Shown: one piece after another, positions 36,601-51,600 of the stretch
How positions within the stretch are numbered: the first letter of the stretch is position 1
Layout: every line of letters starts with the position of its first letter
Source of the DNA: Gari tellinella
Taxonomy: Eukaryota; Mollusca; Bivalvia; Cardiida; Psammobiidae
DNA length: 64,000 nucleotides
NCBI GenBank assembly: GCA_922989275.2
Contig: OV277858.1
Coordinates: forward strand, 105,324,794-105,388,793
Reading direction: 5' to 3'
Translations under genes and position numbers: made by a program
The notes under the pieces: model-generated
What the model was told of the DNA's origin: nothing
The model's input: only the letters and a program-made list of their open reading frames with translations
The model's database searches: none

Positions 36601-39600
36601 ATTCTTTCCCGTTTAAACGAAAACGTACGCAAACGCAAAGCGCTAAAACGTAGAAAAGAACAACTTTTAGACAATTCTGATAATTCCTGTTTATCTTGGT
36701 GGCAAACAGTTTGGAGCCTGATCAGACGCCGGGTTACCCGGCGTCTGATCTGGCTCCAAACTGTTTGTATTGTAAATAATAGTTTTAGCGTAAACGCGTT
36801 TATTGGGAAAGAATAACAGATTCTCCACTGTAGCAATACAGTGCCCCCTTCCTACGACGGACCTCCCAATAACGATCCCCTCCTTACATGAACAACGACC
36901 CTTGTCGAAATTCCCTAAACAGGACAATTATGTCTAACGTTTTACTGCTTAAAGTTTAGGTCAGCTGTTTTTCCCGAAAGTTACATATGAGTTGACATTT
37001 TGATTGAATAAATATAATGGTGACATTATTCTTTCCCAAAAACGCGTTTACGCCGTAGGCTATTTTCTTGATTTGTAGATAGAAACGTCTCAAACGAAAC
37101 ACAGAAACACATCAAAAGTAAGATGTAGAACAGGACATATTTTGACAACTATGAATAAACAATGGAATCTGGTTACAAACAGTTTGAACCTGATTAGACG
37201 CCAGGTCACATGGCGTCTGATCTTGCTTAAGACTGATTGCAATGAAATAATAAATTGAGCGTAAACGCGTTTATGGAGGGGGGTATAACGATTTCTCCAC
37301 TGTAATCTTGTTTTTAAATCTTTGCTATTTTGTTGATTTATAGATAGAAATATCTCTAAGTCGCACGTACAGTGGAGAAAACGTTGTTCTTTGCCGATTA
37401 AATGCAAACGAAACGCTTACGCATTGCATTAAAATGGATAAAATGACAGCTGTTTGACAATTTTGACGACTCATTTTGAACCTAGTGACACACTGTTTGG
37501 TTACCCGGCTTCTGATCTTGCTCAATACTGATTGCAATGGAATTAATACATTAAGCATAAACGCCTTTTTGGAAGGAATTACATGTATAACGTTTTCTCC
37601 ATTGTAATATTGTTGGTAAAACTTTGTTATTTTGTTGATTTACAGATAGAAACATCTCTAAGTCGCACGTACGGCCCATTGTGTAACAAGGCTATTTTAC
37701 TCATCACAGACGGGGTGCCTGAACATCATGCAAACGTTTTTGAAGAAAGGAATTGGCCCGACAAACGGGTACGTATTACATCCATATAAATGAAACGCTA
37801 ATCTTATTAATTAAAAGGTAATACATTGTAAAGTGTGTGTTTTTCAAAACTAGAATAATTGTTTTTTCCCAATTGTATAAAATGTTACATGATTTGTGAG
37901 CGAATCTGCATGGAAAATGTACATGTAACATAGAACTGAACTTACATTCAAAGTCAAAAATAAAGAATGATTTAAAGATATACACGAGTTTTATCTTTTC
38001 TCAAACGGCATTTGTACATATACAATCGAACTTCTGTATCTCGAACTCCCTTTATTCAAACTATCCGATTTGTCGACATATGAATTGCATTATTTCATGC
38101 TCGGTTAAGTCAAATGTTCCCGTATTTCAAAGTTAAAACATGGCTATGCCACGTTTTAACTTTAAAATACGGGTATGATCGACCTAACCGAGTTCGAGAT
38201 ATCGAAGTTCGACTGTAGTTGGCAATCAACATGACCTTTTATGAATATCAATGCACAATTTTGTGAAATAGTTTGAAGAATCGGCTGCATACAGTGGAGA
38301 AAACGTTATTCTTTCCCAATAAACGCGTTTACGCTAAAACTATTATTTACAATATAAACAGTTTGGAGCCAGATCAGACGCCGTGTAACCCGGCGTCTGA
38401 TCAGGCTCCAAACTGTTTGCCACCAAGATAAACATGAATTATCAGAATTGTCCAAAAGTTGCACTTTTCTACGTTTTAGTGTTTTGCGTTTGCGTTTCGT
38501 TTCGTTTAAACGGGAAAGAATAACAGATTCTCTTCTGTATTATGTACATGTATTGGATTTACGATGAAATATCCAACACTAAACTATTACGCCTCAAGGC
38601 TTACCTGGTGTCTGATCAGGTTTCTAAACTATTTGTCATTAAAAATAAAATATATTGACAACCTTTTTAAAATGTTACTTTCCACATTATATGTACAAAT
38701 GTATTTATTGTTTACCTTTCGTTTTATATCAACGAGCAATAATAAACGCAATTTGTATTGTACCCACATGCAGGTACGCGTGTTCACATTTCTAATCGGG
38801 CGAGATGTGAAGGATGACAGAGAGGTCAAGTGGATGGCATGTGCTAATAAAGGTGAGTTAGTCTAACTTGAAATGAATATGTATAGGTTAGACCATGGTT
38901 GCGCGCGAATAAACGATATAGTTCGAGGGGGCGTAGCCCCCGAGAACTATGTCGTTTATTCGCGCGCAACCATGGTCTAACCTATTTAGCACTGGCTTTG
39001 GCCCGAGGAAAACAAGAAAACCATTCGTTTCTGATTTCTGTTTTAGACGAAAAAGTCATTTTGTTTGTAATATTTTACTAAAATTGAAAGGTTATTTCAA
39101 ATGATAAGTTTGAGACATTAAGCATGCTTTAACACCAACATAAATAACGCTTATTGAAGCTCTATATGTAAGCACAATTCATTAGTAATTTTCTTTAAAG
39201 TCTAGGTCTCACTGTACATAATAAAACATCATGAAGCGTGTGCAGTTCACCTCTGACCCCAGCTATTTTTATAATTGTGACGTCAAAGTGCCTTGAGATG
39301 ACGGAAGCGAGGAATAAGTGAACAGTTTGTTAGTTATTCCATGGTTTGTTGAAATAAACGATATATTCACAGGTTTTTGAGGCATCTGATTGGCCGAGGG
39401 CTCCAAGCCATGTGCTAAGAAAATGATAATAATTATAACGACTTTATTATATGTGAATAACATATTTGGTATCAATATGGTCAACAAACAACATGAGTAC
39501 ATGGCTTGGAGCTCTCGGCCAATCAGATGTGCGATTTTTCTGACCTGTCGGAATTATTTTTAGAACAGAATAGTTCATAATGGTAAAAAGATAACAGGTA

Positions 39601-42600
39601 ACATCGGATCTATGTAGTCGTACAATTTCCAACTTGAGATAAACATGATCCTCGTGCAGCACCAGACAGCTGCGCTATTTTTACTGATATATTATTCATT
39701 CTCAATAAACGTGTTTATACTAAAAACTATTATGTCCATTGCAAACAGGTTGGAGCCTGATCAGACGCCGGGTAACCCGGCGTCTGATCAGGCTCCAACC
39801 TGTTTGCTTCTCAGATTAAAAATATAGTTAAAATTTCTAAAAGTAAATTTCAACAGTTTAGAATATTGCGTTTGCGTTTAAACGGGAAAGAATAATGTAT
39901 CCTCTACTTTTTTACTATTATTACTGTACATTACACATACACATTACAGCTATCCGTATCTCTAACTGGATGTAAAGAAAACTCATCCCTTTTAAAATTT
40001 TAGAATGTTCCAATCTAAAAATAACTCCGACAGGTCAGAAGAAAACACTAATATCTGCATGTATTATCAATTGGCCAGTATGTGTTCTCTTTTTACAGGT
40101 TACTACTCTCATATATCAACACTTGCAGATGTGCAAGAAAATGTTCAGGTAATTATACACTTTGCAACGTTCCCTTAATGTATTTTCTCTATTACATGTA
40201 CACTGTAGCACATGAGTGTAATAAAGACATTGAAACATGCTCCTAATAATTGGTATTTAAACCATTACCCTATAGCCTGTTTAGCTATTAAAATAAGTGA
40301 CTACTTAAAGCAGGTTGAAAAGTAAAGCGGAATGCGCCTTAATGCAATATGACACACAGTGTAGTCCCTGATCAGAAGACTAGTTTGGGAACGGTCTGAT
40401 CAGGGTCTGTGCCGCTTGCGTAGGACAAAGGTACTCTGCACAGGTACACTGTTTGTATTTGACTAGGGTTCAAAGGGGTTTTGAGCAGCTGTGCTTATCT
40501 AGATTGTAGATATGCGTACGAAGCATGTAATAACATCCACTTTTATTGACCTGTATTCAAACTGATCGTGTAATTAATTAAGGTTCGTTATATGAAATGC
40601 TGTTGCCATGGTTACCACGATCGTTTAGCAATAACAACATGCCATCATATTGTCGACGACAATATATAATTATTATTAGGTGACAAGATAAGCCGTAATT
40701 GCAAATATATTGCTGATATTTAATTGCCTTTTTCAATTGCTTATTTAATCCTAACCCTTCTCTCAATTGCCAAGATTGTAATTCTACTACAACATCCCTC
40801 AAAACAACGACTCCCTCCTTACAACGACAATTGCCGCAATTCCCTTAACCAAACAATTATGTCAAACCTAATTTCGGCTGTCGTCCGTTGTTTTTCTCAA
40901 AGGTACATAATGGACATTTTGACAGAAAAAAACTTAATCACGAGTGACAAACAGCTTGAATCAAGATCAGACACCGCGTTACAAATGTACGTGGCCACTG
41001 ATCTGGATTCAAGAAGAAGTTTGTAAATGTAGCCAATTTCCCTCCCTTTAACAAGTCCCTCCGAACAACGCACATAATGTTCGTCTCCCATTGGGTGTCG
41101 TTGTTGAGAGGGAGCGCTGTATATGCCTATTCAGTCTAAAAGATGATATACTCTCCCATTAAACGTGTTTAAGCTGAAATTCTTATTTCCAGTGCAAACA
41201 GTTTGGAACTAGATACAGTGGAGAATCTGTTATTCTTTCCCAATAAACGCGTTTACGTTAAAACTATTATTTGCAGTGCAAACAGTTTGGAGCCAGATCA
41301 GACGCCGGGTAACCCGGCGTCTGATCAGGCTCAAAACTGTTTGCCACCAAGATAAACATGAATTATCAGAATTGTCTAAAAGTTGTACTTTTCTGTGTTT
41401 TAGTGTTTTGCGTTTGCGTACGTTTGCGTTTAAATGGGAAAGAATAACAGATTCCCCACTGTAGGACGCCAGATTACAAGGCGTCTGATTAGGCACGAAA
41501 CTGTTTGCCACTCAAATTAAAATAAATTGTAATATATTTCAACAAGTTGTCATTTTCTACATTTTATTGCAATGCTCTTGCGGATCGATTGCGTTTAAAC
41601 ATGAACGAATCATATCTTTTCAATTGTACAGTTAGTTTTAAGGCAGATCACTCCATTCACTTTTTGAACCCTAGTCACGCATATATGCTACCTGCAAACA
41701 GTGTGTCTGTAAGGAGTACACTTGTCCTATGCAAACAGTGTAGACCCTGATCAGGGCCTACACTGTTTGTCATTTTGACTTATATTGTAAAAATCAACCC
41801 TAAAAGTCAAAATGGACTAGAATAAATTGAAAACTAGAATTGTCCATTTAAGGTTTCAGGGAGGATAGAGTTAAGCCAACTGAATAGAAGGGCTTCCGGT
41901 CTCGTTTTACTCCCATCTTTCTCTAAGTTGTCTTCTGTCTTTAATATCAACAGTAAATGCTAATTTTTAACCGTTGACCCGAAAACACCGTGAAATACCG
42001 AAAACACCATAGAAAATAGTTTTTATGTTCTAACAGAGTATTTAAAGCATATAATAATAATATGATATCATTTAATTAGACTATTATGAAATGATAATTG
42101 CCATTTACGCTCCAAAACTTGGTTGTTTTAGGTCACCTGAGCCAAAGGCTCAAGGTGAGCTATTGGGATGGCCCTGTGTCCGTCGTCCGTTGTCGTGCGT
42201 CCTCGTTAACAATTGCTTCAAATGACATCTCCTCCTATACCGCTTGACAGATTCCAACCAAACAGCAATGTTCCTTGGGTCAAGCTCTTTCAAATAAGTT
42301 CAAAGAATTAAAAACAATGTAGAACTCTGGTTGCCATGGCAACCAAAGTGAAAAAATAAGGAAATCTTAAAAAATCTTCTTCTCTAAAACTGCAAGGGTC
42401 AGAGCTTAGATATTTGGCAGATATTATCCCCTACAGGTCCTCTATCAAGTTTGTTCAAATTATGCCCCTGGGGTCAAAATTGGCCCCGCCCTGGGGTCAC
42501 AGTTTTACATAGGGTTATATAGTGAACATTTCAAACATCTTCTTCTTTGACAGTAGTATGGCCAGAGCTTTGATGTTAGGCATGGTGACACTTCTAGATA

Positions 42601-45600
42601 CCATTTACCAATATTGTTCAAATGGTTTTGGTCGATTGCATATCTAGGTCACAGGAGCTGAAAATAGATTTTTTCTAAATACACTTAAAAAAACATTCTT
42701 GTGAACCCAGAGCTTAGATATTTGGCACATAGTATCATCTACAGGTCTTCTTCAAATTATGCCCCTGGGGTCAAACTGGCCCCGCCCCGGGGTCACAGTT
42801 TTACATCGGGATATATAGTGAAATTTTCAAATGTCTTCTTCTCTGAAACTAATATGGCCAGAGCATTGATATTGGGCATGGTGACACTTCTAAATGTCTT
42901 TTACGTATTTTGTTCAAATGGATCCAGTCTGTTGCATATGTAGGTCACATGAGCTAAAAATAGGTTTTGTCAATGGAAACTTAAAAAATTTTCTTGTCTA
43001 AACCCTAGTACCCTGTTCTTAGATATTTGGCACATAGCATCATATACAGGTCCTCTATCAAGATTGTTCAAATTTAGTAATGCCCCTCGGGGAAAAAATG
43101 AACCCGTCCTGGACATGTGTCATTATCTTCATTTTGTCAGCTATTCTCAGGTGAGCGAAATATGCCCCATGGGGCTCTTCCTTACTAAAGAGTGGATTGA
43201 ATGAGTATCTGCGGATACAATTCGTTTATAAATTCGGACCTGCCTTATCCGGAGTACAATGATGGTTGGCAACCAACATGTTGGGCCCTGATCAAACGCC
43301 GTGTTGCGCGGCGTTTGAACAGAAACCAAGCTGTGTGACCTTTGTAGCGGTTGTAATTCTGTCAATTTATCAAATACATGTATGTTAATGTGAAAAAAAG
43401 GAGACGAATTTCACCCATTCACTTCGGATAGCGATTGTCAAACAAATTGCCCTGTATACATTTGAACTGTGGAAAAGGATGTACATCCACAATTTGTATC
43501 ATTTTACTATTATTTTTATATTCCAGAATTATATTCGGGTCCTCAGTCGACCGATGGTGATACATCGCGCTCACAATTTGATATGGACTTCCGTCTATCT
43601 GGATCATTTTTCTTCTCTAAATGCAAAGAAGGTTTGTACATGTACAGCGGAGAAGACGTTATTCTTTTCCGTTTAATAGCTACAGTGGATAATCTGTTAT
43701 TCTTTCCCAATAAACGCGTTTACGCTAAAACTATTATTTACAATACAAACAATTTGGAGCCAGATCAGACGCCGGGTAACCCGGCCTTTGATCAGGCTCC
43801 AAACTGTTTGCCACCAAGATAAACATGACATATCAGAATTGTCCAAAAGTTGTTCTTTTCTACGTTTTATTGCTTTGCGTTTGAGTACGTTTGCGTTTAA
43901 ACGGGAAAGAATAACAGATTCTCCACTGTAGCTAACAAAACGCAAACGTATAACAATAAAATGTAGGACATGTCAACTCTTCTTAATTTTCTAATTCTCA
44001 TTTTAATCTAAATGGCAAACAGTTTAGAACCAGATCAGATTCCGGGTTAGTCAGCGTCTGATATGTCTCCAAACTGTTTGCAATTGCAATAATTGATTCA
44101 ATGTAAACGCGTTTATTGTACCTAGGTCCAAGGTTATAAAGCATTAGAGTTGAATATATGATCGTTATCTAGGATTTGAACGCTCAAATCTGACCAGTCA
44201 AACGCTTGTGAACGACCTCAGACTCTTTATTACCCGTGATCATGGTTTGACACATGTAACTGACATTGGTTTATGACATCAATTCGATATAATTGCACAT
44301 TGGGTGTTCGTGTCGTCAAAATTCATCATGTTTTCAATTAAGAAAATAATTGATTTTTTTTAGCGTTCAAGCGAAATGAACGACAAAAAAGTATCGGCAA
44401 ATACTATGAATCGCGCTAGCGCTAGCGATTCATGGTAAATTTGCCGATAATTTTCTGTTGTTCAGATTGCTTGAACGCCGAAAAAAATCAATTCATTTCT
44501 TATATTTACAATGTATTTGCTGTAATTTCTAATATTAGATTAACATTTTGTAAGTATGCATGAATGTTTAATCCATATTAGAGGTTGCTAACACGAATAA
44601 TGTGTACCCTATCAGGAACAGCCATGACCGAATAACTGTAGCTGCGTACATTCGAATGCAAAAAAATAAGTTCCTTTTGTTTACATTCTAAGAATAACAA
44701 CTTTGACAGTTTGGCGCGAAAATAGCGATTTGACGTCATTGGAAGTGTCGCCATTTTTAAAGTAAGATAAATATATCGGTTTTTTGGCATACAGGAATGC
44801 AGACAGTTGTTGTTTTTAAGGTATGCCAATTTTCTTGCAATTTATCTCATTATTGAAGAAGAATTTTAGTCGGGAATCATGGTTTCCACTAATAGGAAGG
44901 CATAGATCGGTTAAGAATAACTTTTGAAAAGATCCGCCAAATGTTTGCTGTCCCAAGTTCCAAAGATGAATTAACGAATGAAAACTGCATATGCCCCGCC
45001 TCCTCTTCGAAACTTTTCCACAAGTCCCGCCCTTTCGAGAAATGAACACCCTTTTTGTCAATGGAATTGAATGGGGTGAATGTAAATATTGAGTAATGTA
45101 CAGTGGAGAATCTGTTATTCTTTCCCAATAAACGCGTTTATGCTAAAACTATTATTTACAATACAAACAGTTTGAAGCCAGATCAGACGCCGGGTAACCC
45201 GGCGTCTGATCAGGCTCCAAACTGTTTGCCACCAAGATAAACATGAATTATCAGAATTGTCTAAAAGTTTTTCTTTTCTACGTTTTAGCGCTTTGCGTTT
45301 GCGTACGTTTTCGTTTAAAAGGGAAAGAATAACAGATTCTCCACTGTAACCTGTCCTTACTTTAAATATTAGAATTTTGTCTTTTCTCTCACACATAGTG
45401 AGCTGAACTTTTGTAAATTATACTTGCATGATTTGCATATCAAGTTTGCGTTTCGTCAAACTGTTCCCTAGTTGCCCATGACTGATTCCTCTTTTTAACT
45501 TAATATAAAGAAATACATCATTTTCAAAACTTTCTCTCCAACATGCTTTTACATACATGTACTTAGCCTTATCTTTTGTATAATTATGATGTTGTTTAAA

Positions 45601-48600
45601 TGAAATACATATCAAAGTTTTCAAACTTTGTCAAGTTCAGTACGAGAGGTCAGTTGATGACAGTGGCCGACCGCTCTAAGCTACAGTGGAGAATCTGTTA
45701 TTCTTTCCCGTTTAAACGCAAACGTACGCAAACGCAAAGCACTAAAACGTAGAAAAGAACAACTTTTAGACAATTCTGATAATTCATGTTTATCTTGGTG
45801 GCAAACAGTTTGGAGCCTGATCAGACGCCGGGTTACCCGGCGTCTGATCTGGCTCCAAACTGTTTGCAGTGGAAATAATAGTTTTAGCGTAAACGCGTTT
45901 ATTGGGAAAGTATAACGTTTTCTCCACTGTAAGCTACGATACTGGGGCCCGTTTTACGAAACGTCTTACGACAAAAACGGCCGTAAGCCAAAACTTAAAA
46001 ACATCTTATTTATCCTTCTAATCCTATCTTGTGACATCTCTTTGGAATCTTCTTGTCACAAGACAGGATTAGATGAAGAAAATATAATTACAATGTATTA
46101 ATAAATTTAGAATATGACTTACGACCATATTTTTGTACGATGTTTGATAGAAAACCCCCTGAAAATTTAGACCTGACTCCCCTTATTTTAACAATGGACT
46201 AATCAAATATTTTTTTTTATAAATGCATGGAAGAATCCACTGGGCGTAAATGAGTTAATAAACATTTGTAATATTTTACAGGGATTAAAATTCATGACGA
46301 CAGTAGCCATGCCTGTCTTTGATATGAAGAATGAATCTGTAAGTATTTGCTGAAGAGCTCTAAGAGACCTTTCTATACATTGCTAGGGTTATGCGGCTTA
46401 ATTGATATTTTAGTTTATTTGCTTATTTGACAGAGATTATCCCCTCTGCAAAGAACTGAAAGGAAGGCAGGTTGGTGATTTTGGTCTCATGCGCTGCTTT
46501 GCAGCAAATGAGATTAGCCGACATCATCTTTCTGAAATTATCCCTCAGTATCAGCTACAGTGGATAATCTGTTATTCGTTCTCAATAAACGCGTTTACGT
46601 TAAAACTATTATTTACAATACAAACAGTTTGGAGCCAGATCAGATGCCGGGAAACCCGGCGTCTGATCAGGCTTCAAACTGTTTGCCACCAAGACAAACA
46701 TGAATTATCAGAATTGTCCTAAATTTGCACTTTTCTACGTTTTAGTGTGTTGCGTTTGCGTTTCGTTTCGTTTAAACGGGAATGAATAACAGATTCTCCA
46801 CTGTAAATAAAGATGTTCAGATTGTGTGTTAACCCCTTCACTGCCAATGTTTTCGTGCGTTACGCGGCTTCTGATCAGGGGACAAACTGTTTGCAAACGC
46901 GCTATAATACATCATTGAGAGTAAAAGGGTTAAACAGCACAATATTCCCGTTTTATATATGTACAGTGGTAAATACATGTACGCTATTCCTACCCATTTA
47001 AGCGTTAATCTATGCGTAAGAAACGCATAGTGAACGGTTAACGAACGCTTAACGAACGCTTAACGCCTAACGATTTTAACGCGTTTAAACGCGTAAATCA
47101 ACGATTGTACCAGAAATGTTGCGATTGGTGCGTTTCACGCGGAGAATTAGGATCTTATCGATGAAAAACCCACTAATCCGATTAGTGACACCTGGGGCCC
47201 GTTTTACTAAACTACTTACGCAAAATTTTTGCGTAAGTCAAAATCGTTTTACTCTTATTTTTCGATCATAAACGTTTGCAAACAACAAATAGTCAGATCA
47301 GAGGACGCGCTAAAAGCCCGTCCTCTGATCTGGCTATTTGCTGTTTGTAGCAAGTGATAATAAAAAATATAAATTAATAATCAAAATTTTGACTTACGCA
47401 AAATTTTTGCGTAAGTAGTTTAGTAAAACGGGCCCCAGACCCATAAATCAATAAACCACCTTTCGCGACAGACTTGCATTGGACTCGCCGCTACGATAAC
47501 GACTGCAATCTTTACTTACATGTACCGCATGAAATGTCGGAATATTTGATGTTTTGCTCATTTTGTGAATGACCCGAGTTAATATTTCAGGAGTATTCTT
47601 AAGACAATTAAGACCTACATCCGGGCTCCTTTAAACGCGTAAAGAAACCCGTAAAGAAACGGCTAGGAAACCCGTTTAACAAAACGGATAATAAACGCGT
47701 AAGGAATGCGTAAGAAACGCGTAAGAAACGCAGAAAGTTGGTAGGAATAGCGTATTTACCACTGTATGTACACTTGAAACATGAAATATAGATTTATATG
47801 TTCGATATCACTATGCTTGACGAATTGTGCCGACTTAAAGTCGATGTCCTTTGATGGGAGCAATTACATTGTAGAACCTGGACCATACTGGTTGTCTATA
47901 CTGTGTACACTTGCAAATAATTATGACAGCTAAGATGTATGTAGATTATATGTACATGTACAGTGGAGAAAACCTTATTCTTTCGAAATAAACGTGTTAA
48001 CGTTTAAAATATTATTTCCAATGCAAACAGTTTGGAGCCTGACCAGACGCCGGGTAACCCGGCGTCTGATCAGGCTCCAAACTGTCTGCCGCTCAGATTT
48101 TAATGGATAGTCAGAATTGACAAAAAATGCAATTTTCTCCATTTTATCGCAATGCGTTTGCGTTTCGTTTAAACGGGAAAGAGTAACGTTTTCTCTACTG
48201 TAACTAAAGTAAGCACCGTGTCATTTTTTATTATTATGTTTGTAGCGAAGAGAAGGGAACCTTCTTGGAGTAATGGGAGCTGATGTTCCCATAGATCTTC
48301 TACAAGACCTGGCACCCGCTCATAAGGTAGGGATTATTTGGTTAACTCTTTATTCTATGAAACTTTCTATGGATAAATACATTTTACAATTGAGGCTTGT
48401 CCATTTTAGACTATTTAGGGTTGTTTTTAGCTCACCTGGCACGAAGTGCCAAGGTGAGCTATTGTGATCGCCCTGTGTCCGTCGTCCGTCCGTCCGTCGT
48501 CAAACTTTTTCTTTAAAGATCTTCTTCTGGGAAACCACTAGGCCGATTTCTTCAAAACTTCATAGGATTGTTCCTTGTAGGGTACTCTCTCCGATTTCTT

Positions 48601-51600
48601 CAAATATAGGTCATCCAATTGAAATTGTGGTTGCCATGGCAACCAATTGAATTTTTTTTAAAAAATCTTCTTGTCAAAAACTACTAGTCCGAATTGAAAA
48701 TAAATTTACCCAAATGTGCCATTTGTGACCCTCTATCAGATTTCTTAAAATAATGTTGATATCTAAAAAAACATGGCCGCCAGTGGGTGGGGCACATTTT
48801 CCTTATGTTACTGTATAGTAAAAACTTTAAAAATCTTCTTCTGTGAAACTACTGGTCCAAATTGAAAATATTTTTACACAAATGTGCCATTGGTGACCCT
48901 CTATCAGATTTCTTAAAATGATTTTCCTATTTTAAAAAACATGGCCGCTAGTGGGTGGGGCAGATTTTCCTTATATGGCTATATAGTGAAAATCCATTCA
49001 TGACTCTCTACCAGATTTCTTAAAATCATTATGTTATCTTTAAAATCATGGCCGCCAGTGGATGGGGCAAGTTTTCCTTATATTTCTGTATAGAAAATCT
49101 TTAAAAATATTTTTCTCTGAAACTATTGGTCTGATTTAAGAATATTTGGACACAAATAATGATTCATGGGTGACCCTTTGCTAGTTTTCTTCAAATAATC
49201 TTCCTAGCTCAAACATGGCCGCCAGAGGGTGGGGATGAATTTACCAATGATGGCTTATAGAGAAAACTTTACCATTACTGGTTCATTACTATGACCGTAA
49301 CCATGGGTACCAGGTGAGCGATTTAGGACCGCATGCGGCTCTTGTGATAATATATTACACAGTGACAAACGGTGAAGTCCCTGATAAGAGGGCTTCTGTA
49401 GGGACTTCATTGTTTGCATTAGTCCAGTTTACCTCTCAAAGGCGCACTTTTGGTAGCGTCACTAGGGCTCAGTGAGCTAAGGGGTTTCCATTTTAGGCAT
49501 CTACTTCGAATGTACAGATTAAAGTTAGTTGACGGAGTTACATTCAGTACAATGAAACCGTGCTACATGTACATGTTTAATTGCAACTCAATAGGATAAT
49601 TATATTATTACATTGTACAATGTAATACTGTCATTATTATTATAATTATTATTATTATTATTATTATTATTATAATTACATGTAATATTATATTGGCAAA
49701 TATGTTTCACCTGGCATGGCGCAGCTAACCTTAGCCACAGATAAACAAATTTGCGTTTAATTTTTGGGGTGGTAGGTATAGTTCCGTATATGATCAAAAT
49801 CGTTATTTTCCGATTCCTTCAACATGACGAAAAGGGTCAAGTATATATATCAGCTGTTTTCTTATTTTTTGCAGCTCGGTGTGAATGCTTTTGCCTTTAT
49901 GCTCAACCATAACGGTTATGTTCTGTTCCATCCAGACTTCAGACCCTACAGAAGAGACCTAGAAACGGTAAGAACTTTTTCTTGCTCGTATACAGCGGAG
50001 ACGACGTTTTCCTGACGTCACTTATGACGTCAGGAAGTGGAGAAGACGTTTTATTTTCTCGTTTTAACGCAAACCAAACGCAAACGTATTCAAATAAATG
50101 TAGAAAATGACATTTCGTACTGTTCATTTAAATCTGTATAGAAAACGGTTTGGAGCCTGATCGGAGCCGGTTTACCCGGTGTCTGATTGGGCGCGTAACT
50201 GTACGCAATGGAAATATTAGTTTAAGCGTAAACCAGTTTATTTAGAATTTTAACATGACACGTGAATTCGTCTCTATAAACAAAGAACAGGTCTATCGTG
50301 GTATACCTGAGACGGTATACCACGCTCTTCCCTACCCCGCTCCTCCCGCGGTTATATGACATGACGTGACCACGTGCGTTCATACGTTATGTTTTTTAAA
50401 TTTCTTTCGTTATTCATATAGCCCGTAAATACCATATACGTTTAACCAGTAACGTTACAGTAATTTTCTCATTCTTCTGTCTTGTTTGATGTAATGTTTG
50501 TTCTATGCCAGATTATGGATCGGTAATTGTAAATTTGCTTATGGGTGTTAGATTCTTGTAATGCCGCGGAAAAAGTTATTCGGTCGACAAACTTCATCCG
50601 CTGAGGAAATAAGAATGGAACATTTGATTTCCTTTCTAATGAATTTCCTTACATCTGGTCATGTTAGAATCGAAATAATCTATGTTCTACCGTTGTGAAA
50701 CTGTATTTTACAACGGTCGGTCGTTGTGGTGCGCAGGAATTGACCACTCAGGCCTTCGGCCTTCGTGGTCAATTCCTGCGCACCACAACTCCCGACCGTT
50801 GTAAAATACCGTTTCACAACGGTAGAACATAGATTATTTCTTAAATAACGTTTTATCCCCTGGTATACTGTATGTTCTATATGTATTATTCCACTTTGAA
50901 CCAGTTTATAATCTGATCAGGGTCTACAGATTTGAAAAATTTATTGAGAAAATGTTGTTTGTTTTTTTTAATCCATCGAATTCTACATTGTAATGTACAA
51001 TTTAATAAGATGTTGTAAGGGCTAAACATTGAACATTGAAAGGTAAAATATTGTTTTTACCAACAAATAACATCTTTCAGAACATTAACATATAAACTTG
51101 TAATTTTCAACATTTAATTGTTATACGTTTGCGTTTTGTATGCGTTTAAACGGGAAAGAATAACGTTATCTCCACTGTATTTTTTTATATTACAGGAAAA
51201 TAGGATTCTGAACCCAAATTTCAGCAACATGGATCTGGCGGACGTAATTCTTCCTGAAAAACAAGAGCAGTTTAACGAAGTAAGTACGGCTGATTATTGC
51301 GACGAACATCGCTTTCACGATAGTAACACGTATCGATGGTTTAAAGCAATCTAACCATAGACTATCGATAGTTTGATTCACTATAAACATGTATAATCTT
51401 GGCAATACATGTAATATTGAAAGAATTTCCATGTAACTCCATAATGTATCATTTTTATTTTGAATGTATTTATTTGTCTTTTCTCGCTTTGTAGGTACAT
51501 TTATATAATTTCATGTCAAGCGTTTTTGAACGCACAACTCCTGTGAGAAAAGAGCGCTACATGTATATAAATCGGGTATAATAGTAATAATAATGTTATT

